From assembly GCA_014859615.1 (NCBI GenBank), contig JACUTX010000171.1, forward strand, positions 1 through 5,489: a stretch of DNA of 5,489 nt, in the 5' to 3' direction. The notes under the pieces are model-generated. The model searched no databases and had not been told where the DNA came from. It worked only from the letters and a program-made list of their open reading frames with translations. Source of the DNA: Desulfuromonadales bacterium. GTDB lineage: Bacteria; Desulfobacterota; Desulfuromonadia; Desulfuromonadales; UBA2294. Positions 1-5,489 of this stretch are shown piece after piece; position 1 is the stretch's first letter; every line of letters begins with the position of its first letter. The translations under genes were made by a program, and so were the position numbers.

Positions 1-1
1 A

Positions 2-118
2 ATCTATACCAAGAAAGGTTGGGAGATGAGATTTGTGTGCTGGCCCGCCAATAACGTCTCTTCCAACGAGGTTTTTATCTCTGCACAGGCAGATCTCTTG
101 AACTATTTAGAACATTAA
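2..118 (+). CDS. Possible C-terminal fragment of a convergent gene of unknown function (5' end outside window)
   Basis: A plus-strand frame is open from the window edge through 38 codons to a TAA at 116-118, 42 bases before the end of the outer-membrane factor gene that runs toward it. The translation ends in an amphipathic stretch (ISAQADLLNYLEH) and includes GWEMRFVCWP, which reads like ordinary globular protein. I do not recognise a family. G or C at third codon positions is only a little over half, and the stretch is more AT-rich than the operon. An open frame of this length can arise by chance, and no start codon is visible inside the window, so the call depends on the sequence to the left. 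The other two plus-strand frames close early, at 54 and near 28. Confidence 0.35.
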   Translation: MYTKKGWEMRFVCWPANNVSSNEVFISAQADLLNYLEH

Positions 119-160
119 TATGGCTGAAACGTCGATTTTCGCTGATAAAGAAGTGAACTT

Positions 161-1633
161 TTACCCCCCCATGGCCTGATAAAATGCAACGCTGACAACC
201 AAGCGCTGTACCTGAGCTTCGATCAGGTCGATTTGGGTCTGCTGTGCCTGCTGTTGGGCGATGAGCAGCTGTACGTAACTGGCCGCGCCCAGCCGGTACT
301 TGCTCTGCATCAATTCGAGTGAACTTTGGGCCGCAGTATCGGCGGCAAAAAGGGCAGACAACCGCTGGGCGTCATTCTCCAGTGTTCGCAGCACATCAGC
401 CACATTACGCAACGATTCGAGAACGACACCTTGATAGTGCGCCGCCGCCGCATCGAAGGCGGCCAGGGCCGCCCGTTTTTCAGCCGGTAACCCGGGATTG
501 AACAAAGGTTGCGTCAGCTGCGCAACCAGGCTCCAGATCGCCGAACCGCTGCCGAACAAGGCGCCAGTCGTCAGGGCTTGCGAACCGAGATTGGCGCTGA
601 GGTTGAGCTGTGGATAGAGATTGGCGACCGCCACGCCATAGTCCGCATTGGCTGCGTGCAGCAGCGCTTCGGCGGCCTGGATGTCCGGGCGCGTGCGCAC
701 CAACTCGGAAGGGACGGTCAGCGGCAGCACGGCTGGCAGGGTGAACTCTCGCAGAAAAAAAGATGGCAGGCCTTTTGCGCCCGGTGGTCGGCCAGTGAGC
801 ACCGCTAGCAGGTGTTCGCTCTGCTGCAGCTGATTGCGCAACAGCGGAATGCTGGCGCGAGTCTGTTCCACCTGGGTCTGCAGAACCAGCATTTCGTTAT
901 CCGAGGCCAGCCCGAGACGCAGCTGTTCCCGGATCAATTCCAGCTGTTCTTCCTGAGACTGGAGAATCTCCTCTGATGCCTGGATTTGTGCCGCAAGCCC
1001 GGCCTGGGTGACGGCGGTGGTGACAATGTTGCTCACCAGAGTGAGCTGCGCTCCGGCTAGCTCGTATCGTTGGTAATCGCTGCGAGCAGCCAAAGCTTCC
1101 AGGGTGCGCCGGTTGCCACCGGCCAAGTCAAGATTGTAGTGCATCTCGACGCTGGCGTTGTAAAGACTGAATTCCCGGGCGTCACCCGACAATCCCGAGG
1201 CATTAGGGTTGAATCGTTGCCGCTGACCGCCGAGGCTGGCATCGACCTGCGGGTAGCGGGTCGAGCCAGCCTGGGCAGCATAACGCTCCTGCGCCTGACG
1301 TAAAGTGGCCCTTGCCGCAGTGAGGGTCGGGCTGGCCTGCAAGGCTTCCCCGATCAAAGTATTGAGTTTGGCTGAGCCAAACTCCTGCCACCACTGCGGG
1401 TTGCCCCCTTCGCCAGTAAAAAAATGCTGAGATCCCCCCATCCTCGTGGGAGCTGAAGCGGTGGAAGCAGGTAACGAAGATGGGGTATAGGTTGCTACTG
1501 CGGGGCTTGCCGGGCGCTTGAAATCGGGACCAACCGCGCAGCCAGCCAGCAGACCGATTAAAATTGTTGAGGCCATTATTTTAAGCATGTTTTGGCGTCT
1601 CATCGGTCTCTTTCGTTTTAAGGCATTTTTCAA
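161..1633 (-). CDS. Outer-membrane efflux factor lipoprotein, NodT/OprM (TolC-like) family
   Basis: This is the outer-membrane channel of a tripartite exporter. Such proteins form trimers with a beta-barrel in the outer membrane and a long alpha-helical tunnel in the periplasm that docks with the adaptor. The N-terminus has a basic region, a hydrophobic core and a lipobox LAGC with Cys32, followed by AVGPDFKRP, the hallmark of NodT-type lipoproteins. Two OEP repeats follow, roughly residues 85-275 and 300-485, and the second opens with the family motif VRTRPDIQAAEALLHAANAD. The length of 490 residues is normal for the family. The TTG start at 1633 overlaps the ATPase stop (TTGA) and has GAGG six bases upstream. 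An in-frame ATG at 1603 gives a more typical 21-residue signal peptide but has only a weak GAGA three bases upstream, so the start is uncertain by ten codons. NodT proteins usually serve RND pumps; here the partner is an ABC transporter. It is the last gene of the operon. Confidence 0.93.
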   Translation of the reverse strand: MKNALKRKRPMRRQNMLKIMASTILIGLLAGCAVGPDFKRPASPAVATYTPSSLPASTASAPTRMGGSQHFFTGEGGNPQWWQEFGSAKLNTLIGEALQASPTLTAARATLRQAQERYAAQAGSTRYPQVDASLGGQRQRFNPNASGLSGDAREFSLYNASVEMHYNLDLAGGNRRTLEALAARSDYQRYELAGAQLTLVSNIVTTAVTQAGLAAQIQASEEILQSQEEQLELIREQLRLGLASDNEMLVLQTQVEQTRASIPLLRNQLQQSEHLLAVLTGRPPGAKGLPSFFLREFTLPAVLPLTVPSELVRTRPDIQAAEALLHAANADYGVAVANLYPQLNLSANLGSQALTTGALFGSGSAIWSLVAQLTQPLFNPGLPAEKRAALAAFDAAAAHYQGVVLESLRNVADVLRTLENDAQRLSALFAADTAAQSSLELMQSKYRLGAASYVQLLIAQQQAQQTQIDLIEAQVQRLVVSVAFYQAMGG

Positions 1634-2340
1634 TCGAAACCTCGCCCTTCGCCAGCTTCTTCATAGGTCACACCATCGCGGATGTGATAGATCCGCTTAA
1701 AAGTCGGCATGATCTTTTCGTCATGGGTGACGACGATGATCGCCGTGTCGAATTTGCGCGCCATTTGGTTCAGAATCCGGATCACCGCCAAGGCGCGTTC
1801 ACTGTCCAGCGGCGCGGTCGGTTCATCGGCGAGAATCACCGGCGGGCGATTGACCAGACCGCGAGCAATCGCCACCCGCTGCTGTTCCCCACCGGAGAGT
1901 TGTGCAGGCATCGCCTTGGCGCGATGCTCCACATCGAGGGCTTTGAACAGTTCGACGGCCTGCTTGCGCGACTCGGCGTTCGATTTGCCGGCGAGCATCG
2001 GGAGCAGGGCGACGTTATCGGTCACGTCGAGAAAATTAATGAGATAGGGTGCCTGAAAGATAAAGCCGATGCGGTCGCGGCGCAGGGCCCGCAAGTCTTT
2101 CACCTTCCAGCCGTTGTCATAAATCACCTCATCGCCAAGAATCATCCGACCGGCGGTCGGCTCGATCACCGCTCCCAGGCACTTGAGTAAGGTGCTTTTG
2201 CCCGATCCGGAAGGGCCGACCAGCCCGACCACTTCCCCCGGGGCGACCTGCATGTCCACGCCTTTTAAGGCATCGACGGCGGTATCGCCACGGCCATAGC
2301 GTTTTTTCAAACCTTCGATACGAATCCCTTTGCCAGTCAT
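1630..2340 (-). CDS. ABC transporter ATP-binding protein, MacB/LolD-like efflux type
   Basis: This is the cytoplasmic ATPase that powers the FtsX/MacB-fold permease encoded just before it. All nucleotide-binding motifs are present in the 236-residue protein: Walker A GPSGSGKST (42-50), Q-loop Gln96 in FIFQAPYL, signature LSGGEQQ (148-154), Walker B VILADEP (168-174) with catalytic Glu173, and H-loop His206 in VVTHDE. The D-loop reads APLDS, where MacB and LolD proteins typically have GNLDS or ANLDS. The start chosen is the ATG at 2340, one base after the permease stop, with GGGAG five bases upstream. An upstream in-frame extension to 2385 adds 15 residues that overlap the permease coding sequence and do not look like family sequence (RSTRPKRLG). 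The length is standard for a stand-alone subunit of this class. In E. coli MacB the ATPase and permease are fused; here they are separate. The substrate cannot be read from the ATPase. Confidence 0.95.
   Translation of the reverse strand: MTGKGIRIEGLKKRYGRGDTAVDALKGVDMQVAPGEVVGLVGPSGSGKSTLLKCLGAVIEPTAGRMILGDEVIYDNGWKVKDLRALRRDRIGFIFQAPYLINFLDVTDNVALLPMLAGKSNAESRKQAVELFKALDVEHRAKAMPAQLSGGEQQRVAIARGLVNRPPVILADEPTAPLDSERALAVIRILNQMARKFDTAIIVVTHDEKIMPTFKRIYHIRDGVTYEEAGEGRGFD
1640..1643 (-). promoter_or_regulatory. Ribosome binding site favouring the TTG start of the outer-membrane factor
   Basis: GAGG lies on the minus strand inside the last codons of the ATPase gene, six bases before a TTG whose last two bases are also the first two of the ATPase TGA stop. 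The spacing is ideal and matches the coupled junctions elsewhere in the operon. The competing ATG at 1603 has a poorer site. This supports the TTG but does not prove it. Confidence 0.5.
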
Positions 2341-2341
2341 A

Positions 2342-3547
2342 TCAGCTCCCAATCGCTTCGGCCGGGTCGACCTTGAGGGCGGCACGGATGGCGAAGATGC
2401 TGGCGAGAATGCAGATTACCACCACGGCGACAAACCCGATCACCGAGTCGAGCGGTTCGAGTAGTACGTATTTGGGAAAGATCGGTGCCATCAGCAAGGT
2501 GGCAGTGATTTTGCCGACCACAAAGCCGATTATGCCGAGGGCGATCGACTGTTGCATAATCAGGCCGGCAATGGTGCGATTGCGGGTTCCGATCAGTTTG
2601 AGCACGGCGATCTCCCGAATCTTGCCGAGGGTCAGGGTGTAGATGATGAAGGCGACAATCGCCGCGCTGACAATCGAAAGAATGACCAGGAACATGGCGA
2701 TCTGCTTGGCCGAAGTGGCGATCAGCTTGCCGATCAAGATCTCTTCCATCTGGCTACGGGTATAGACCGTCAATCGCTTCCAGCGCCGGATCGACTGTGC
2801 TACTTCCTCGGCGTCATGACCTGTTGCAACCTGCACCAGAACGGCATTGACGTAAGCGTTGCTGCTTTGCAAAGCGATGACGGCTTCGAGCAGCCCCGGG
2901 ATCTGCGGCCGATTGAAGTTCGGGTTGGCAGTGGTGCGGCGGCGCTGCTGCAAAATGGCGTCGTTGTCTTTGAGAAACTGGGTCTCCTGGGCATCCTTGA
3001 GCGGGATAAAGACGATCGGGTCGCCGCCGGACGAAACCATCCGCCGGGTCAGTCCGACCACGGTGTAATGATTGCGGCGGATCTGCAGCCGGTCGCCGAG
3101 GTTGAAGCCGGTAGCGATATCTGCTACCGCCTCATAATGGCCACGGGTGATCTGGCGGCCAGCGACCAGATACGGTGGCCAGCCGGGGGTGCCGGGCTCC
3201 CCGGCCATAACGCCGGTCACCATCGACCGCACATCGCGATCGCCCTGGCGCACCTGCATGGTAAGATAGGTGACATTGGCCACCCTCGCCACCCCCGGCA
3301 TGGCGTGGATGCCGCGCCAGGTGTCATCGTAGACGCTCGACGCTTCGGCATAAGGGCCAAGGGTGTCCTTTTGCACTACCCAGAGATCGGCGCCGCTGTT
3401 ATCGAGCAAGGCTTTACCATCATCCACCATGCCGCGGTAGATCCCTGCCATCGACAACGTCACACCGATCAGCAGGCCGAGGCCCAGCCCGGTGAAGACG
3501 AACTTCCCCCAGGCGTTCATAATGTCGCGACCGGCCAGGCTGATCAT
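2342..3547 (-). CDS. ABC transporter permease, FtsX/MacB-fold (DevC-like)
   Basis: This is the inner-membrane subunit of the exporter. The 401-residue protein has the type VII (MacB-like) layout: a first membrane segment at about 16-34, a large periplasmic domain at about 37-280, then three segments at about 283-306, 327-350 and 366-388. Between the second and third segments lies the cytoplasmic coupling sequence KIREIAVLKLIGTRNRTI, and the C-terminus is the family's DPAEAIG. MacB-type transporters do not pass substrate through the membrane. They use ATP hydrolysis in the cytoplasm to move the periplasmic domains (mechanotransmission) and drive periplasmic substrate into the outer-membrane channel. 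The protein also carries NSGADLWVVQ (50-59) after the first segment, as I recall from related stand-alone permeases. The start at 3547 overlaps the adaptor stop as ATGA and has GAGG seven bases upstream. Separate permease and ATPase genes beside a HlyD-type adaptor resemble the DevBCA arrangement, but orthology to DevC cannot be decided here. Confidence 0.93.
   Translation of the reverse strand: MISLAGRDIMNAWGKFVFTGLGLGLLIGVTLSMAGIYRGMVDDGKALLDNSGADLWVVQKDTLGPYAEASSVYDDTWRGIHAMPGVARVANVTYLTMQVRQGDRDVRSMVTGVMAGEPGTPGWPPYLVAGRQITRGHYEAVADIATGFNLGDRLQIRRNHYTVVGLTRRMVSSGGDPIVFIPLKDAQETQFLKDNDAILQQRRRTTANPNFNRPQIPGLLEAVIALQSSNAYVNAVLVQVATGHDAEEVAQSIRRWKRLTVYTRSQMEEILIGKLIATSAKQIAMFLVILSIVSAAIVAFIIYTLTLGKIREIAVLKLIGTRNRTIAGLIMQQSIALGIIGFVVGKITATLLMAPIFPKYVLLEPLDSVIGFVAVVVICILASIFAIRAALKVDPAEAIGS
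2346..2350 (-). promoter_or_regulatory. Ribosome binding site that sets the ATPase start
   Basis: GGGAG on the minus strand sits in the last codons of the permease gene, five bases before the ATG at 2340. It favours this start over the longer in-frame option at 2385 and implies that ribosomes finishing the permease can reinitiate on the ATPase. Confidence 0.7.
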
Positions 3548-4692
3548 CGCGGCACCTCGTGGACCTGATCAACCAGATCGATGCGGCTGCGTGAGGTCAA
3601 GGCTTTGGCGCTGTAGACGACCACCTGATCGCCGACTTCCAGCCCTTCGCGGACCTGAACCTGACCCTCCAGATCGGCGTCCCCCAAGGTGACGGCTGTG
3701 AACTGCAGATCACCATCGATGACCTGCCACACACCTAACTGACCGGCGTTGCGCTGAATGGCTGCATTGGGGATGACCGGCGCTGCTGCAAGCGCCGGCA
3801 GGGCAACGGTCACTTCGGCCAGTTCTCCAATCGCCGGCAAAGGTTCGGGGAGCTGGTCGAATACCACTTTGGCGAGCATCTCCTCGGTCACCGCGTCAGC
3901 CATGGTTTCCACCCTCAGGATCTGACCTTGCACGGCTTTTGCTTGGCTGCGCAAGACGATTTGAGCCGCGAGGTTGGCGCTCAGTCCCCGCGCATGAATC
4001 TGATCGAAGCGCACATTGATCCACAAGCTTTGCGGGTCGATCAGCTCCACGACCGCCTGTCCCGCCACCAAAGTGGTACCGGGATCGGCGTTGCGCAGAG
4101 CGACCAGGCTATCAACCGGGGCGATCAGGGAGAGGTTGTGGTGTTGCGCGATCAACGCGGCGCGTTCGGCGCTGATGCGGAGAGCTTCTTGCTGCGCCGC
4201 ACTCAAACTGGCCTCGGCAATCTGCAGATCATTATTTTTGCCAGCCAGGATCTCCTCGCTGGTCGCGCGGGCGGACAATAGCTCTTTATATCGCCGCGCC
4301 TGTGTTTGCGCATAAGTCTGACGCGCCCGGGCTTCACTCAATTGGGCCTCGGCACGCTTCAGCGCAGCATCCTGGGCCCGAATGCGCTGGTCGACATCGA
4401 CCGGGTCCATTGCACCGAGGATCTGCCCGGCTTTGACCAGATCCCCCACCTGCACCTCCAGGCGTTCAATCCGCCCGGCGAAGGTGGGTCCGATCTTATA
4501 GGTGAAGCGGGCCTCGACCGTGCCGATGCCGAAGAGCGCTGGTGCGATCGACCGGTTCTCCACTCTGGCCACCGTCACCGGAACCGGGGCCAGCGGCCCC
4601 GAGCGTAAAGCGACATAGACAAAGAGGGCCAGCAGAGGCAACAGCACAACCAGTATGGCCAGGGTGCGTTTCTGAATAGGGAATCGTTTCAT
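3544..4692 (-). CDS. Periplasmic adaptor (membrane fusion protein), HlyD/RND-type
   Basis: This adaptor links the inner-membrane permease to the outer-membrane channel. The 382-residue protein has one N-terminal membrane anchor (about 10-29) with a short basic cytoplasmic end and no lipobox, so it should be anchored by the helix rather than by lipid. The first lipoyl half is at about 62-96 (AGRIERLEVQVGDLVKAGQIL). A helical hairpin rich in Ala, Gln, Arg and Glu follows at about 98-185, and the second lipoyl half is at about 187-220 (LIAPVDSLVALRNADPG). The beta-barrel domain covers about 221-300, and a membrane-proximal domain runs to the end, including VIPNAAIQR and the VREGLEVGDQVVV motif. 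The start at 4692 overlaps the tetR stop as ATGA and is preceded by AGGAGAG four bases upstream. The length is typical. Alone it could serve an RND or ABC pump; the following two genes show it serves an ABC pump. Confidence 0.94.
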   Translation of the reverse strand: MKRFPIQKRTLAILVVLLPLLALFVYVALRSGPLAPVPVTVARVENRSIAPALFGIGTVEARFTYKIGPTFAGRIERLEVQVGDLVKAGQILGAMDPVDVDQRIRAQDAALKRAEAQLSEARARQTYAQTQARRYKELLSARATSEEILAGKNNDLQIAEASLSAAQQEALRISAERAALIAQHHNLSLIAPVDSLVALRNADPGTTLVAGQAVVELIDPQSLWINVRFDQIHARGLSANLAAQIVLRSQAKAVQGQILRVETMADAVTEEMLAKVVFDQLPEPLPAIGELAEVTVALPALAAAPVIPNAAIQRNAGQLGVWQVIDGDLQFTAVTLGDADLEGQVQVREGLEVGDQVVVYSAKALTSRSRIDLVDQVHEVPR

Positions 4693-5297
4693 TGCACTCT
4701 CCTGATACCGCGTTTATAAATGGTAAAGACCTTCGGCGCATCATTACCAAGGTGGCCGATGTCACCAGCCAGCAGCGATTGCATCACCAGCCCCTGGATG
4801 GTGCCGATGAAGAGGATGACCGCAGCTTCGATGTCGAGATCGGCATCCAGTTCGCCGGCTCTCTTCCCTTCTTCGAGCAAACGCTGCAACCGCTCCCCGT
4901 AACGGTGGATGAGCGTCTGCACCATGCGCTTGGGAGCCGTCTCTTCGGCGCGCTGCAATTCGCCAAAAAGCATGCGCGGCACGCCCGGATGCTCGAGGAC
5001 AAAATCGACATGGGCCATGAACATCGCCTCAAGGGCGGCGAGCGGAGAGGTTGCCGTTTGCAGCGCCTTATCCACCCGAGCCAGCAACCGATCAGCCACC
5101 CACTCCATCACCGCCAGCAGGATGGCGTCTTTGTTGGGAAAGTGACGAAACAGAGCGCCCTGGGTCAGCCCCATGCGCTTGGCGATTGCGGCGGTGGTGA
5201 TATCGCTCGGATTCTGCTCCGCAGCCAATGCGACCACAGCCTCGACGGTCACCGCACGACGTTCCTCGGCCGGAAGATTTTTACTGCGTTTGATCAT
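4689..5297 (-). CDS. TetR/AcrR-family transcriptional repressor, probable autoregulator of the efflux operon
   Basis: This is a 202-residue one-component regulator. The N-terminal DNA-binding domain carries the TetR signature with the helix-turn-helix at about 32-53 (ITTAAIAKRMGLTQGALFRH) followed by FPNKDAIL. The C-terminal part, about 65-202, is the helical ligand-binding and dimerisation domain, with a hydrophobic helix near 157-176 (IEAAVILFIGTIQGLVMQSL). The start at 5297 has GGAG five bases upstream, and the length is typical. It is the first gene of the operon rather than divergent from it, and its stop overlaps the adaptor start. The 30-bp palindrome lying over its promoter is the obvious operator. 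By analogy with other TetR regulators next to pumps, it should repress until a pump substrate or related compound binds. The ligand is unknown. Confidence 0.93.
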   Translation of the reverse strand: MIKRSKNLPAEERRAVTVEAVVALAAEQNPSDITTAAIAKRMGLTQGALFRHFPNKDAILLAVMEWVADRLLARVDKALQTATSPLAALEAMFMAHVDFVLEHPGVPRMLFGELQRAEETAPKRMVQTLIHRYGERLQRLLEEGKRAGELDADLDIEAAVILFIGTIQGLVMQSLLAGDIGHLGNDAPKVFTIYKRGIRRVQ

Positions 5298-5305
5298 AGC
5301 GTCTC

Positions 5306-5335
5306 CATAAGATAGTAATTGATTACTATCTTATG
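5306..5335. promoter_or_regulatory. 30-bp palindromic operator, probable TetR-family binding site
   Basis: Two 14-base arms, CATAAGATAGTAAT and ATTACTATCTTATG, are perfect inverted copies separated by the two bases TG at 5320-5321. The site covers the -10 box and the predicted transcription start and touches the first base of the tetR Shine-Dalgarno sequence. TetR dimers bind palindromes of about this form, and the first gene downstream encodes such a protein. A bound dimer would block RNA polymerase. The palindrome is seen directly; binding is inferred. Confidence 0.82.
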
Positions 5336-5355
5336 CGCTTGGCTGATTTTGTCAA
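5328..5355 (-). promoter_or_regulatory. Sigma-70-type promoter of the tetR-efflux operon
   Basis: The minus strand has a perfect -35 box TTGACA at 5355-5350, a 16-base spacer, and a -10 box TAAGAT at 5333-5328 (four of six matches to TATAAT). Transcription would start near 5320, leaving an untranslated leader of about 23 bases before the tetR ATG. The -10 box lies wholly inside the palindromic operator, while the -35 box is outside it. It is the only promoter I identified, and no intergenic gap in the operon could hold another. Confidence 0.75.
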
Positions 5356-5435
5356 GGGGGGATTGTAATGCCGTCACTTTTTCTCCTCGATGCGCCTGCC
5401 AGGTAATCTCACGGATGAAGTTTCGGTTCGTTTCC

Positions 5436-5463
5436 TTGATTCTGCTTCATTGTCTGCTACAGT
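5436..5463 (+). promoter_or_regulatory. Tentative divergent promoter pointing out of the right edge
   Basis: The plus strand reads TTGATT (5436-5441), 16 bases, then TACAGT (5458-5463). A TG one base before the hexamer gives an extended -10 form (TGCTACAGT). Each hexamer matches the consensus at four of six positions. No gene downstream is visible, so this is a weak call. An open frame beginning at ATG 5415 runs across it to the window edge; a promoter and a coding start here are competing readings. Confidence 0.3.
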
Positions 5464-5489
5464 TAGACGCACTTCAGGTTTCTGGTCGG

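Noticed and set aside
80..93. Small hairpin TCTGC-ACAG-GCAGA downstream of the operon, considered as a terminator
   Set aside because: The stem is only five base pairs and no T-run follows on the operon's strand; the nearby T-run lies on the wrong side for the plus strand.
1684..2190. Plus-strand open frame of 168 codons opposite the ATPase gene
   Set aside because: The minus strand carries every ABC motif in frame; the plus-strand translation has no domain character.
2341..2385. Longer N-terminus of the ATPase starting at 2385
   Set aside because: The extra 15 residues overlap the permease coding sequence and look unlike the family, whereas the ATG at 2340 has a well-placed ribosome site and begins directly at the domain.
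2552..3568. Long plus-strand open frame of 338 codons opposite the permease gene
   Set aside because: It mirrors a clear permease gene, its translation is rich in His, Asp, Gln and Gly without any recognisable domain, and its length reflects the base composition of the antisense strand.
5294..5308. Mini-ORF of four codons (ATG GAG ACG CTA TGA) overlapping the tetR start codon
   Set aside because: It lies in the short leader with no ribosome binding site of its own; its ATG comes from the end of the palindrome and its overlap with the tetR ATG is probably chance.
4692..5315. Plus-strand open frame of 207 codons opposite tetR
   Set aside because: It is antisense to a clear TetR gene, is rich in His and Gln, and has no supporting ribosome site.
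5368..5406. Twelve-codon plus-strand ORF upstream of the operon promoter
   Set aside because: It has no ribosome site and no recognisable content, and it is short enough to be chance.

Overview
The window holds one complete, tightly packed five-gene operon on the minus strand, with short flanks that may contain the ends of two other genes. By family, the operon encodes a self-contained, trans-envelope ABC-type efflux system with its own regulator. In transcription order the genes are a TetR/AcrR-type repressor (5297-4689), a HlyD/RND-type membrane fusion protein (4692-3544), an FtsX/MacB-fold ABC permease (3547-2342), a separate ABC ATPase (2340-1630) and a NodT/OprM-type outer-membrane factor lipoprotein (1633-161).

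The host is Gram-negative, because the system includes an outer-membrane lipoprotein and a periplasmic adaptor. The moderately high G+C content and the style of the proteins would fit a proteobacterium, perhaps of the Desulfuromonadales/Geobacter type. That placement is only an impression, since the window has no taxonomic marker.

Translation looks coupled along the whole operon. The tetR/adaptor and adaptor/permease junctions are ATGA overlaps. The permease stop and the ATPase start are one base apart. The ATPase stop overlaps a possible TTG start of the outer-membrane factor. Each start has a Shine-Dalgarno-like sequence inside the gene before it.

Control is readable upstream of tetR. A perfect TTGACA -35 box (5355-5350) lies 16 nt from a TAAGAT -10 box (5333-5328). 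The -10 box is embedded in a 30-bp palindrome with 14-bp arms (5306-5335) that ends against the tetR ribosome binding site. The straightforward reading is autorepression: the repressor sits on its own promoter, an inducing substrate releases it, and pump and repressor are made together.

Bases 1-160 hold a possible C-terminal end of a convergent plus-strand gene (stop at 118) and no convincing terminator. Bases 5336-5489 hold the operon promoter and a tentative plus-strand promoter pointing out of the window. I saw no RNA genes, mobile elements, CRISPR arrays or long repeats. The genes belong to known families; what is distinctive is the gene set and the clear operator/promoter layout, and the exported substrate is unknown.
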